From positions 20,485 to 84,484 of the forward strand of contig NZ_JBHTCG010000039.1 of assembly GCF_042665155.1 (NCBI RefSeq): a DNA stretch of 64,000 nucleotides, read 5' to 3'. The stretch comes from Sphaerisporangium rhizosphaerae. Lineage in GTDB: Bacteria > Actinomycetota > Actinomycetes > Streptosporangiales > Streptosporangiaceae. Below are positions 8,202 through 16,581 of the stretch, piece by piece. The translations under genes and the position numbers were made by a program. Every line of letters starts with the position of its first letter. Position 1 is the first letter of the stretch. The notes under the pieces are model-generated. The model had not been told where the DNA came from and made no database searches. It saw nothing but the letters and a program-made list of their open reading frames with translations.

Positions 8202-9496
8202 ACGGTCACCTTCATCTCGGCCACGGCGGTGAGCGCGCGTCCGATCACCGCTAGATCATCCGAACCCAGATTGGCCCGAGCGGTCAATCTCAGACAAGAC
8301 AGACCTGGTGGCACCGAGGGCGGGCGGAAGCACCCGGCGCGCACCCCGTGCTCGGCGAACACCGCGGCGGCGCCGAGCGCGGCCTCCGGGGGGCCGAGCA
8401 CGACCGGTACGACGGCGGCGGCGGGGGTTGTGGCGGGGAGACCACGCTCCTCCGCCGCGCGGGCCAGCAGCGACGCATGCCGCCGGGCCTGTCCTGGCAG
8501 GTCAGGATGGTCGCTCACGATATCAAGCGCGGCGAGCGCGGCCGCGGCGGACGAGGGGGCGAGGCCGGTGTCGAAGATGAACGCCCGTCCCGCGTCGACC
8601 AGCGTGTCCACCACTTCGGGGGCCGCCAGCACGCCCCCTCCTTGGGAGCCGAGCGCCTTGGACAGTGTGACGGTTATCACGACCGACGGATGACCGGCGA
8701 GCCCGGCCGCGTGCACCGCCCCCTGCCCCCGCTCGCCGACGACGCCGAGCGAGTGGGCCTCGTCCACCAGCAGCAGCGCGCCGTGCCGGACGGCCACCTC
8801 GTGCAACTCGCGCAGCGGCGCGAGGTCGCCCTCGACGGAGAAGACCGCGTCGGTGACGACCAGGGCGTGCTCCTCGGCGCGGCCGGCGAGGGCCTTGTCC
8901 ACCGCGTCGGCGTCCTTGTGCGGGGTGACCGCGACGCGCGCCCGGGACAGGCGGCACCCGTCGATGAGGGAGGCGTGGTTGCCCGCGTCGCTCACCACCA
9001 GCCCGCCGGCGCCGAGCGTCGCGACCGCGGCGAGGTTGGCCAGGTAGCCGGAGGAGAACACCAGGGCGCGGGCGGCGCCGGTGAACCCGCGCAGGCGGTC
9101 CTCCAGATCGGCGTGCAGCGTCGTCGTCCCGGTGACCAGCCGGGACCCGGTGGAGCCGGTGCCCCACGCGCGGGCCGCGCGAACGGCGGCCTCGACCAGC
9201 CGTTCGTCACGGGACAGGCCCAGGTAGTCGTTGGAGGCCAGGTCGAGCAGGCCGTCGTGGTCGGGCGTGCGGGGGCGCAGGGCCCGCCCCAGCCCGGCGG
9301 CCCGGCGGGCCTCGGCGGCGGCGCGCAACCGCGCCAGAGGATCGGGCGGCGTCGTCTCACCTGGGTGACCCGCGCCGTCGGCCACGCCGTCCACGACCCT
9401 GCCCACGACTCTGCCCACGACTCTGCCGACGACATTGCCGGCGACCATGTCCATCGGGCGCTCCACGGGGTGTACGAGCACTTCTGTGTGCTCCAT
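8198..9496 (-). CDS. bioF: 8-amino-7-oxononanoate synthase
   Basis: BioF condenses pimeloyl thioester and alanine with PLP in the first step of the biotin ring pathway. The 432-residue protein shows ASNDYLGLS, the GSTGSRLVTG loop, FSSGYLANLA, DEAHSLGVVG and the PLP lysine in TLSKALGSQGG (about residue 280). Family members begin near DPLARLRAA; here an extra N-terminal stretch of about 50 residues contains a VVGR repeat that looks unstructured. The ATG at 9496 is the first in frame; an internal ATG at 9454 would remove part of the extension. It heads the operon bioF-gntR-bioD-bioB, with a 4-bp overlap into the regulator, and is divergent from the sensor kinase gene 69 bp away. Confidence 0.94.
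   Translation of the reverse strand: MEHTEVLVHPVERPMDMVAGNVVGRVVGRVVGRVVDGVADGAGHPGETTPPDPLARLRAAAEARRAAGLGRALRPRTPDHDGLLDLASNDYLGLSRDERLVEAAVRAARAWGTGSTGSRLVTGTTTLHADLEDRLRGFTGAARALVFSSGYLANLAAVATLGAGGLVVSDAGNHASLIDGCRLSRARVAVTPHKDADAVDKALAGRAEEHALVVTDAVFSVEGDLAPLRELHEVAVRHGALLLVDEAHSLGVVGERGQGAVHAAGLAGHPSVVITVTLSKALGSQGGGVLAAPEVVDTLVDAGRAFIFDTGLAPSSAAAALAALDIVSDHPDLPGQARRHASLLARAAEERGLPATTPAAAVVPVVLGPPEAALGAAAVFAEHGVRAGCFRPPSVPPGLSCLRLTARANLGSDDLAVIGRALTAVAEMKVTV
9391..9438. repeat. 12-bp tandem repeat inside the bioF 5' end
   Basis: Four consecutive 12-bp units of the form CCACGACTCTGC (first and last imperfect) lie inside the bioF reading frame. On the coding strand they give the repeated residues GRVV. 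The unit length is a multiple of three, so copy number can vary without shifting the frame. Confidence 0.85.
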
Positions 9497-9565
9497 TAAG
9501 GGAATCTTCCCAGTGTGGACTCCCGCGATTCGCCTTGAGGTGGGGTTAGCACGCATGATGCACAG

Positions 9566-11023
9566 GTGCCGACTCTGAGCGAACTGGTGGCGCGCCACAC
9601 CACCTGCGATCCCGCCGATCTGGAGTGGATGCACTCGCTGGTCTCCGACTGGCAGCTCCTCGCCGACCTGTCCTTCGCCGACCTCATCCTGTGGATCCCC
9701 TCGCGGGAGGGTTCGGCGTGGGTGGCGGTCGCGCAGATGCGCCCGACGACCGGCCCGACCGTCTACCACGACGACGTGGTGGGCTCCATCGTGGCGGTCG
9801 GCGAGCGTCCGCTGATCGACACGGCGTGGCGCGAGCACCGCATCTGCCGCGAGGGTGACCCCGACTGGTCCAGCGGCGTGCCCGTCCGCGAGGAGACCAT
9901 CCCGGTGCGGCGCGACGACCATTTCGTGGCGGTCATCCAGCGCTCGACAAACCTGTCGTCGGCGCGCACGCCCTCGCGGCTGGAGCTCACCTACCTGCAG
10001 AGCGCGTCCGACCTGGCGCAGATGGTCTCCGAGGGGCGTTTCCCCTTCCCCGACGAGGGGCCCATCCTGGTGCGCTCCCCGAGGGTCGGGGACGGCCTGC
10101 TGCGGCTCGACCGGGCAGGCCGGGTGACCTACGCCTCTCCGAACGCGCTGTCGGCCTACCGGCGGCTGGGGCTGCACGCCGACCTGGTGGGCACCGAGCT
10201 GGGCAAGACCACCGCCACGCTGTGCTACTCCGGCGAGCCGATCAACGAAGACCTGATGCTGGTGGCCAGCGGGCGCACGCCGCGGGAGACCGAGGTGGAG
10301 GCCGGCGCCATCGTGGTGCAGTTGCGGGCCATCCCGCTGATCGTGGGCGGCGGCCGCATCGGGGCCCTGGTGCTGGTCAGGGACGTCACCGAGCTGCGCC
10401 GCCGCGAGCGTGAGCTGCTCACCAAGGACGCGACGATCCGCGAGATCCACCACCGGGTGAAGAACAACCTGCAGACGGTGGCCGCGCTGCTGCGGTTGCA
10501 GGCGCGGCGGCTGCGCGTTCCGGAGGGCCGCGAGGCGCTCGAGGAGGCCGTGCGGCGGGTCGGGTCGATCGCGATCGTGCACGAGACGCTGTCGCACACG
10601 CCCGAGGAGATCGTCGACTTCGACGACATCGCCGACCGCGTCATCGCCATGACCGGGGACGTCTCGGAGGCCAGCGTGGCCGTCCGCCGGGTGGGGTGCT
10701 TCGGCATGCTGCCGGCGATGATCGCCACTCCGGTGGCGATGGTGCTGACCGAGCTGCTGCAGAACGCGGTCCAGCACGGCTTCGCCTACGGCAGCGGCAC
10801 GGTCAAGATCATCGTGTCGCGCACCGAGGAGCGGCTGGACGTGATCGTCGCCGACGACGGCCAGGGGCTTCCCGAGGGGTTCGACCTGGAGGCCTCGACC
10901 AGCCTCGGCCTGCAGATCGTCCGCACACTGGTCGTCGGCGAGCTGTCGGGCCGCCTGGCGGTCCGGCCGGGGAAGGAAGGGGGCACCGAGGTCTCGGTGA
11001 CCATCCCGGTGCAGCCGGCGTAG
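9566..11023 (+). CDS. pdtaS: PdtaS-like sensor histidine kinase
   Basis: A soluble 485-residue kinase with an N-terminal GAF-like domain (about 1-150), a PAS-like domain (about 170-280) and a HisKA_2/HATPase module. The phosphoacceptor box is REIHHRVKNNLQ with histidines 295/296; ATP-lid motifs are ELLQNAVQHG and DDGQGLP, and the C-terminus has SLGLQIVRTL. This arrangement matches mycobacterial PdtaS (Rv3220c), which phosphorylates the RNA-binding antiterminator PdtaR. No PdtaR gene is in the window, as in mycobacteria, where it lies elsewhere. The GTG at 9566 is chosen for its match to family starts. No membrane segment is present. It is convergent with whiB1, a neighbour that is conserved in other actinobacteria. 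Confidence 0.88.
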   Translation: MPTLSELVARHTTCDPADLEWMHSLVSDWQLLADLSFADLILWIPSREGSAWVAVAQMRPTTGPTVYHDDVVGSIVAVGERPLIDTAWREHRICREGDPDWSSGVPVREETIPVRRDDHFVAVIQRSTNLSSARTPSRLELTYLQSASDLAQMVSEGRFPFPDEGPILVRSPRVGDGLLRLDRAGRVTYASPNALSAYRRLGLHADLVGTELGKTTATLCYSGEPINEDLMLVASGRTPRETEVEAGAIVVQLRAIPLIVGGGRIGALVLVRDVTELRRRERELLTKDATIREIHHRVKNNLQTVAALLRLQARRLRVPEGREALEEAVRRVGSIAIVHETLSHTPEEIVDFDDIADRVIAMTGDVSEASVAVRRVGCFGMLPAMIATPVAMVLTELLQNAVQHGFAYGSGTVKIIVSRTEERLDVIVADDGQGLPEGFDLEASTSLGLQIVRTLVVGELSGRLAVRPGKEGGTEVSVTIPVQPA

Positions 11024-11321
11024 CGGCCGGCGTTCTCACCCGGACGGGGAAGGCTCCCGCGCGAGCGGCCGGTACTGTGGCCCCGACATGCCGTCGTCTT
11101 CGGGTGCGGTGCGGGCGTCCTGCGCGGAACGGGCTCCATGAACTGCTACGCCCGGCCATCGCGCGTGGCGATGCCGGGCGTTCCTGGTCCTGGCGCCGGG
11201 TCCGCGCGTGGCGACGCCGGCGTGTCCTGTTCCGTCCGCCGCGACACTGGGGCGGCCCGGAAGGCGAGGATGGGGGATGCGAATGCGTGGGACGGGCGGA
11301 GCTCAGGGGGTGCGTGACGGT

Positions 11322-11576
11322 TCAGACGCCCGCACGGGCGCGGGCGCGAGCGGTACGGCGCTTCACGGCGCGACGCTCGTCCTCGCTGAGGCCGCCCCAC
11401 ACGCCGGCGTCCTGGCCGGACTCGATGGCCCACTTCAGGCACGGGTCGCTGACCGGGCAGCTACGGCACACCTGCTTGGCCTCTTCGATCTGCATGAGTG
11501 CCGGGCCGGTGTTGCCGATCGGGAAGAACAGCTCGGGGTCCACGTCACGGCAGGCAGCGCGGTGGCGCCAGTCCAT
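11322..11576 (-). CDS. whiB1: WhiB1-type iron-sulfur regulator
   Basis: An 84-residue WhiB-family protein carrying four cluster cysteines (C9, C37, C40, C46; spacing CxxC then CxxxxxC) and the sigma-A interaction turn GVWGG at 58-62, then a basic tail KRRTARARAR for DNA binding. The start MDWRHRAACRD and overall sequence match WhiB1/WblE, the NO-sensitive essential member of the family. The ATG at 11576 has AAGGAG 8 bases upstream; an upstream GTG overlaps that ribosome site and is rejected. It stands as a single gene between the PdtaS-like kinase and a lipid kinase, the arrangement seen in mycobacteria and streptomycetes. A CRP-like site lies 60-75 bp upstream. Confidence 0.93.
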   Translation of the reverse strand: MDWRHRAACRDVDPELFFPIGNTGPALMQIEEAKQVCRSCPVSDPCLKWAIESGQDAGVWGGLSEDERRAVKRRTARARARAGV

Positions 11577-11635
11577 GCGTTCCACTCCTTCGTAGGTGGA
11601 GCCTCGCGGCTCCGTCCGGAGACTGACGGATGTTT

Positions 11636-11651
11636 GTGAAGAGTTTCACTA
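11636..11651 (-). promoter_or_regulatory. CRP-like site upstream of whiB1
   Basis: TGTGAAGAGTTTCACT fits the TGTGA-N6-TCACA consensus at nine of ten positions and lies 60-75 bp before the whiB1 start codon. Mycobacterial whiB1 is a known CRP target, which supports the call; occupancy here is inferred. Confidence 0.6.
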
Positions 11652-11864
11652 ACCAGGGCGAACTTTTGCCCGGACCAGAGGATGGGGGCCGGGAAGCTCG
11701 TGTCAGGGCGTGAAACGTCGAGGACACGGTGGATCCTCAAACGTCCTACGTTCCGACGTCACGACGAGCTTTTCAGGCATGCCCAGGTCACGCAAGAGGT
11801 TTGGGAGAACGTTTTGCACGTCATGGATGTCGGATGCATCACACTATGACGGGCTTGTACCAAA

Positions 11865-12839
11865 TCAGACCAGAACTTGTAACGCCGCTGGAACCGACCG
11901 GAAGGTCACCCGCTCGCGCTCGCCGAGATAGTCGCCGTCGAGCTGGAAGGCCGCGGGACGCCGCGCGACCAGCGTGAACTCCTCCTCGTCGTGCAACTGC
12001 ACCAGATTGCGGCCGCGAGGAAGGCCGACCGGCTCGGCGATGATCTGGCGGGTCAGCCCGAACATGGTGACGATGCCCATCTTGCGCAGGCCCAGCAGAT
12101 CGAGGCCCGTGTCGAAGCCCGCCCACGGCGTCGGGTTGATCGGCCGGCCGCCGACGTAGGTCCACGGGGAGGTGTTGGAGACGATCGCCAGGAACAGCCC
12201 CTCGACGGCCGGTTGGCGCGGGCGCTCCAGCCGCAGCGCTGGGCGGTGGCGGTCGGTGATGAGGTAGTGCCGCAAGGTCGTGTTGACGTAGCGGCTCGGA
12301 GAAGCCTTGTACCCCGCGCCGCGCAGGCCCTCGACCGCGCGGATCACCTCGGCGTCGTACCCGAGGCCGGCGCAGAAGGTGAAGTACCGCCGGTCGTGCC
12401 CGGGCCCGCCCGCGGGCTCGGCCCCGTCGCCCAGCGCGCCGTCCTCCCAGACCGCGAGGCCGAGGCCGAGCGTGCGGCGGCGCCCCTCGCGGATGGCCTC
12501 CAGCACCGCGCCGGTCGCCTCCACCGGATCGTTCGGCAGCCCGAGCGAGCGGGCGAACACGTTGGCGCTGCCGCCGGGGAGCACGATCAGCGCCGGGGAC
12601 GGATGCTCGCCGCCCATCATTCCGTTGACCGCCTCGTTGATGGTGCCGTCGCCGCCCAGGACGGCGACGACGTCGAACCCCTTCTCGCGCGCGGTCGCGG
12701 CGAGCGCCGTGGCGTGCCCGCGATGGCGCGTCTCCTCCACCGTCAGCTCGATCGCGGCGCCGAGCGCGCGGACCAGGACGTCCGTCGTGCGCCGGTTGGC
12801 CGAGGTCGCCGCGGGGTTGATCAGGAGGAGTGCGCGCAT
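11865..12839 (-). CDS. Diacylglycerol/lipid kinase family protein
   Basis: A 324-residue soluble kinase of the DagK/YegS/sphingosine-kinase family. It begins MRALLLINPAATS and has the nucleotide-binding motif GGDGTINEA (62-70), then PGGSANVFARSLGLP and the C-terminal beta-sandwich ending in DGDYLGERERVTF. It would phosphorylate diacylglycerol or a related lipid at the inner membrane face. The ATG at 12839 is preferred to a start 15 codons upstream because it begins directly at the conserved strand. It is transcribed toward whiB1 and divergent from a small membrane protein gene 60 bp away. Confidence 0.88.
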   Translation of the reverse strand: MRALLLINPAATSANRRTTDVLVRALGAAIELTVEETRHRGHATALAATAREKGFDVVAVLGGDGTINEAVNGMMGGEHPSPALIVLPGGSANVFARSLGLPNDPVEATGAVLEAIREGRRRTLGLGLAVWEDGALGDGAEPAGGPGHDRRYFTFCAGLGYDAEVIRAVEGLRGAGYKASPSRYVNTTLRHYLITDRHRPALRLERPRQPAVEGLFLAIVSNTSPWTYVGGRPINPTPWAGFDTGLDLLGLRKMGIVTMFGLTRQIIAEPVGLPRGRNLVQLHDEEEFTLVARRPAAFQLDGDYLGERERVTFRSVPAALQVLV

Positions 12840-12899
12840 GCCGCCCAGCGTATCCACCGGCGAGGGACCCGCGACCTGGGTCAAGTAGGGTGACCCGAT

Positions 12900-13277
12900 A
12901 TGTCGAACCGTCCGGTGACCCTGACCGTCGCCGCCATCGTCCTGGCCGTCGAGGGGGCCGCGGCCGTCCTGCTCGGCGGTTACGTCGGCATCGAGACCAT
13001 CATCGGCGCCCCGGCCGACGTGACCAGCTCGCTCTTCGTCGCCGCCTTCGGGGTCGTGGCCGGCGCCGCGCTGCTCTGGGTGGCCAGGGGCGCGCTCAAG
13101 GCCGCGCGGTGGAGCCGCGCGCCGGGCGTGGTCACGCAGATCTTCGCCCTGCCGGTGGCCGTCTCGCTCGTGCAGTCGGGGCAGGGGATCATCGGCGTGC
13201 CGCTCGCCCTGGCCGCGCTGGCAGGGCTGGCCGGGTTGCTGGCGCCCGCCACGACCCGCGCCATGATCGAGCGGTGA
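12900..13277 (+). CDS. Small membrane protein, four predicted helices
   Basis: A 125-residue hydrophobic protein with about four transmembrane helices (roughly 8-30, 42-62, 78-95 and 98-115), separated by a positively charged loop GALKAARWSRAPG. I do not recognise a named family beyond generic actinobacterial integral membrane proteins of this size. It stops 7 bp before the convergent sigma-factor gene and is divergent from the lipid kinase, so its neighbours give no functional clue. The ATG at 12900 immediately precedes the first helix. Confidence 0.7.
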   Translation: MSNRPVTLTVAAIVLAVEGAAAVLLGGYVGIETIIGAPADVTSSLFVAAFGVVAGAALLWVARGALKAARWSRAPGVVTQIFALPVAVSLVQSGQGIIGVPLALAALAGLAGLLAPATTRAMIER

Positions 13278-13283
13278 CGGTGC

Positions 13284-14084
13284 TCAGTCTTCGGCGGTGA
13301 GGCCCTCGCGCAACTGGGCGAGGGTGCGGGCGAGCAGGCGCGAGACGTGCATCTGCGAGATGCCGAGCTCGGTGGCGATCTGCGACTGGGTCATGTTGCC
13401 GAAGAAACGCAGCAGCAGGATGCGCTTCTCGCGGGGCGGCAGGCGTTCGAGCAGCGGCTTGAGCGACTCGCGGTACTCGACGCCCTCAAGGGACTCATCG
13501 ACGATGCCGAGCGAGTCGGACACCGCGGGCGCGTCGTCGTCGCCGGAGTCGGGGGCGTCCAGCGAGACCGTGGAGTAGGCGTTGGCCGACTCAAGGCCCT
13601 CCAGGACCTCCTCCTCCGACATCTGCAGATGGGCGGCGAGCTCGGCGACGGTCGGGGCGCGGCCCTGGCGCTGGGACAGCTCGCTGATGGCCTTGGTCAG
13701 CGAGAGCTTGAGCTCCTGCAGGCGGCGCGGCACCCGCACCGCCCAGCCCTTGTCGCGGAAGTGGCGCTTGATCTCGCCGACGATCGTCGGCGTGGCATAG
13801 GTGGAGAACTCGACGCCGCGCTCCAGGTCGAAGCGGTCGATCGACTTGATCAGACCGATGGTGGCGACCTGCGTGAGGTCGTCCAGCCACTCGCCCCGGT
13901 TGCGGAAGCGCCGGGCGAGGTATTCGACCAGGGGGAGGTGGAGCTCGACGAGCTCGTCGCGGATGCGCTGGCGGCGCGGATCGTCAGGGGACAGCTCGGC
14001 CAGCTCGCCGAACAGGCCGCGAGCCCGCACCCTGTCGGGGACGGTGCTGTCACTGCCGGCCACGGCGCGGGTCCTCTCGGTCAC
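13284..14084 (-). CDS. SigB/SigF-family RNA polymerase sigma factor
   Basis: A 266-residue group 3 sigma factor. Region 2 is clear (DLTQVATIGLIKSIDRFD, then STYATPTIVGEIKRHFRDKG), followed by region 3 and a region 4 helix-turn-helix (TQSQIATELGISQMHVSRLL, about 234-253). It belongs to the stress/sporulation type exemplified by Bacillus SigB, mycobacterial SigF and Streptomyces SigH. Its start is a GTG overlapping the stop of the anti-sigma gene as GTGA, so the two are translationally coupled. The acidic insert EEEVLEGLESANAYSTVSLDAPDSG is typical of actinobacterial members. Activity is presumably held by the adjacent RsbW-like kinase. Confidence 0.92.
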   Translation of the reverse strand: MTERTRAVAGSDSTVPDRVRARGLFGELAELSPDDPRRQRIRDELVELHLPLVEYLARRFRNRGEWLDDLTQVATIGLIKSIDRFDLERGVEFSTYATPTIVGEIKRHFRDKGWAVRVPRRLQELKLSLTKAISELSQRQGRAPTVAELAAHLQMSEEEVLEGLESANAYSTVSLDAPDSGDDDAPAVSDSLGIVDESLEGVEYRESLKPLLERLPPREKRILLLRFFGNMTQSQIATELGISQMHVSRLLARTLAQLREGLTAED

Positions 14085-14518
14085 GGCAGCCTCGCAGACC
14101 CTCGGCGCTTGTGCAGGACGATCGCCATGCGATCAGGGGTGTCGGTCTCGGCGTCCACGTCGTCGGCGAGCGCGGTGAGCACCATCCACGCGAAATCGTC
14201 ACGTTTGGGCTCGGCCTGGCCGACCGTGCTGACCTCGACCCGGACGATCATCTCCTGGCCGGTCAACTCGAACTCGGCGATCAGGTCGGTGCCGGGCACG
14301 GCGTGGCCCAGCAGCATGGCGCACGCCTCGTCGACCGCGATACGAAGATCTTCGATCTCGTCCAGCGTGAAATCGAGCCGTGCCGCCAGCCCGGCGGTGG
14401 CCGTACGGAGCACGGACAGATAGGCGCTGGCGGCGGGCAGGCGCACGCTCACAGCGTCACGGATCCCCGAGAGGCCACCGGGGATGTCGTCCGCACGCGT
14501 CGCTGTCTCGTCGGTCAC
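14081..14518 (-). CDS. Anti-sigma factor, RsbW-like ATPase
   Basis: A 145-residue protein of the GHKL/HATPase_c_2 type that serves as switch kinase and anti-sigma factor. It has the helix with the DEACAMLL box (E-x-x-x-A region, about 64-71) and the beta strands LIAEFELTGQEMIVRVEV. The G1/G2 ATP boxes are weak, as in several actinobacterial RsbW proteins. GTG start at 14518 with a strong GAGGAGG ribosome site. It precedes and overlaps the sigma-factor gene by 4 bp. No anti-anti-sigma gene is adjacent; that partner is expected elsewhere. Confidence 0.87.
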   Translation of the reverse strand: MTDETATRADDIPGGLSGIRDAVSVRLPAASAYLSVLRTATAGLAARLDFTLDEIEDLRIAVDEACAMLLGHAVPGTDLIAEFELTGQEMIVRVEVSTVGQAEPKRDDFAWMVLTALADDVDAETDTPDRMAIVLHKRRGSARLP

Positions 14519-14751
14519 GTTCCTCCTCGCACAGAGCTGCTGATTAGCAACTTACCGCCCCGTGCCCCATGGTGCAGGACTGGGACGCGCCGATAGTCGT
14601 GATCTTGTGGAAATGCGGCCGCTCCGCCTGACGTCCCGCTGGCCATTCCTTGGCACACCGGTGCCCTGACCGGGGTTTACCCGGCAGGAAAGGCCTCTGG
14701 CCTCGCGCGCGAAGACCGCCGCGCGAGGCCAGAGAACGGGTAGTGCAAGGC

Positions 14752-15153
14752 TCAGGCGGCCTTGGTCTCCCAGAAGATCTTCGAAATCTCGTCGATCTTC
14801 CCGAGCAGGTCATCGGCCTTGCCCACGTCCACCGTGCCCTTGGCCCCGGCCGCGCCCGCGAGCTTGGTCGCGTCCCAGAACAGCTGGTGGAGCTGGGGGT
14901 ACTGCTCGAGGTGCGGCGGCTTGAAGTAGTCGGTCCACAGCACCCACAGGTGGTGCTTGACCAGTTCGGCCCGCTCCTCCTTGATCACCAGAGCCCGCGC
15001 ACGGAACACGGGGTCGTCGTTGTCGGCGTACTTCTGCATGATCGCCTTGACGGAGTCCGCCTCGATGCGAGCCTGCGCGGGGTCGTAGACACCGCAGGGG
15101 AGGTCGCAGTGCGCGGAGGCGACATGGCCGGGCCGCAGCAGTCGTGCGAGCAT
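14752..15153 (-). CDS. sodN: Nickel superoxide dismutase precursor
   Basis: SodN dismutates superoxide with a nickel ion held by the extreme N-terminus of the mature chain. The 133-residue precursor has a 14-residue leader MLARLLRPGHVASA and then the Ni-hook HCDLPCGVY, in which the His amine/imidazole and Cys2/Cys6 bind nickel after the leader is cut off. The rest is the four-helix bundle with KHHLWVLWTDYFK and the tail WDATKLAGA. The ATG at 15153 gives the family's usual leader. The gene is divergent from the maturation protease sodX; nickel-responsive (Nur) control is common for such genes, but no clear box was identified in the 82-bp spacer. Confidence 0.96.
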   Translation of the reverse strand: MLARLLRPGHVASAHCDLPCGVYDPAQARIEADSVKAIMQKYADNDDPVFRARALVIKEERAELVKHHLWVLWTDYFKPPHLEQYPQLHQLFWDATKLAGAAGAKGTVDVGKADDLLGKIDEISKIFWETKAA

Positions 15154-15235
15154 CGGTTTCCTTCCTTGATGCTGATAACAGACAGCACTATCCGGTTCCC
15201 AACTTACTCGCCTTGATTCGCGGAGGCGGAGGGGG

Positions 15236-15553
15236 ATGTGGTTCATGAGGGTCCGCGTCGAAGGGGAGTCGATGCTGCCCGTCCTGCGGCCGGGAGACTG
15301 GCTCGTCGTCCGCCGGGACGCGCCGGTCAGACCCGGCGACCTCGTCGTCGCCCGGCTCCCCGCGGACCCGTCGCGCATGATCGTCAAGCGCGCGGCGTGG
15401 CGGGAGGGCGACGGGTGGTGGCTCGAGAGCGACAACCAGCGCGCGCCCGGCCGCAAGGACAGCTGGGACTTCGGCGCCGTGCCCCCTGCGCTGCTGGTCG
15501 GCCGGGTCGTGCTGCGTTATTGGCCGCTGCGTGGCGGCCCGCGCCCCCGGTGA
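15236..15553 (+). CDS. sodX: Nickel-type superoxide dismutase maturation protease
   Basis: A 105-residue S26 (signal-peptidase-like) protease that removes the SodN leader. The active-site serine is in GESMLPVLRPGD and the general-base lysine in MIVKRAAW; the later box ESDNQRAPGRKDSWDFG matches the family. No transmembrane anchor is present, in line with a cytoplasmic maturation enzyme. Start ATG at 15236 with GGAGG upstream; an ATG at 15245 would also be well placed behind GGAGGGGG. It is divergently paired with sodN, the common arrangement in streptomycetes. Confidence 0.93.
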   Translation: MWFMRVRVEGESMLPVLRPGDWLVVRRDAPVRPGDLVVARLPADPSRMIVKRAAWREGDGWWLESDNQRAPGRKDSWDFGAVPPALLVGRVVLRYWPLRGGPRPR

Positions 15554-15636
15554 CCTGACGGGCTCCTCGGGCGAGGCCACCGTGAACGGGCCGGTCGGCA
15601 GGACGCCCGTACAGACGGAGCAGGCTGGGCGAGAGG

Positions 15637-16182
15637 TCAGGCGGGGTGGCCGCTGAGGTGGCGGCGGCGGGCGCGGTAGGCGGCCACGTTGGCCCGGGTG
15701 GCGCAGCGCTCGGAGCAGTAGCGGCGCGACCGGTTGGAGGAGGTGTCGAGGTAGACCCGCCGGCACGGCGTCGCGCCGCAGGCGCCGAGCCGGTCGACGC
15801 CGAGGTCGGTGACCAGGGTGGTGAGCCCCATGACCGCCCCCGCGGCGTACTCGTCGGACGGGCGCCCGGCATCGGTGAGGTGGAGGTGCCAGCGCTGCCC
15901 GTCGTGGCGGGAGATCTGCGGGCGCACCGGGTGGCGCACGAGCAGGGCGTTCAGCCGGTCGACGGCGGCGTCCTCGTCGTGGCGCGCGGCCGCCGCGAAC
16001 ACCGCGGTCAGTTCGCGGCGCAGCTCGCGAAGCACCTCGAGGTCGGCGCGGGTGAGCCGGGCGGCCTGCTCCTCCCGCCCGGCCTCGGTGAGGAGGCGGG
16101 CCGCCCCTTCGAGGGTGTCGAGCGCGGTGTCGTCGCTGTTGACCAGCAGCACCGCAAGCTCGGCGTAGGAGGTCAGGTCCAC
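15637..16182 (-). CDS. CGNR zinc-finger (ABATE-domain) protein
   Basis: A 181-residue putative transcriptional regulator. The N-terminal part (about 1-125) resembles the ABATE helical domain, and the C-terminus has the CGNR treble-clef finger: CGATPCRRVYLD, then SSNRSRRYCSERCATRANV. The finger cysteines are intact. Proteins of this type are common in actinobacteria and thought to bind DNA, with targets unknown. It converges on sodX, 83 bp away, and a 399-bp spacer separates it from the malic enzyme gene. Confidence 0.85.
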   Translation of the reverse strand: MDLTSYAELAVLLVNSDDTALDTLEGAARLLTEAGREEQAARLTRADLEVLRELRRELTAVFAAAARHDEDAAVDRLNALLVRHPVRPQISRHDGQRWHLHLTDAGRPSDEYAAGAVMGLTTLVTDLGVDRLGACGATPCRRVYLDTSSNRSRRYCSERCATRANVAAYRARRRHLSGHPA

Positions 16183-16581
16183 GTCGCCTCCGCGGCGGTA
16201 AGAGTCGGTTCGGCATATCGAGTATTACACGTTCGCCGGTGGGGTGCCCCTGGATGTCCCTACGGGTGGGGGATCGGCGGCTGTCGGGTACGGCCGGGGG
16301 AATCACGGCGTGAACGTCCGGGTATGAGTCCGAGGCAGGGGGAGAAGTAGTGATATGTCCGGTTTGAAGCGTCTGGTGGTGCGGCGCGATCCACGGAACG
16401 GTGGTCTCGCGGGCATCGGCAGGCGTCTCGACATGTGGCACAATCAAGCAACGGGTGACCCCCGTACCCCCTCCAAGGACGACCGTCAACGACGACGGCC
16501 GCCGGGCGGCTACAGAAGCCTGGGCCTCGTTCGCCTGCGGCCGTCTACCGAAGGAATCCGTCCTTAGACACAGGGGTCGCT
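16183..16581. other. Intergenic region upstream of malic enzyme, no gene seen
   Basis: This 399-bp stretch separates the divergent CGNR gene and malic enzyme gene. A short open frame on the plus strand (16355-16567) has arginine/proline-rich, biased content and no ribosome site and is not taken as a gene. Promoters for both flanking genes should lie here; no clear operator was seen. Confidence 0.5.

Noticed and set aside
15188..16489. Long minus-strand frame through sodX and the CGNR gene
   Set aside because: Low-complexity Arg/Pro-rich translation; the CGNR protein in another frame has clear domain motifs.
16355..16567. 70-residue open frame upstream of malic enzyme
   Set aside because: Arg/Pro-rich, no ribosome site and no similarity to anything recognised.
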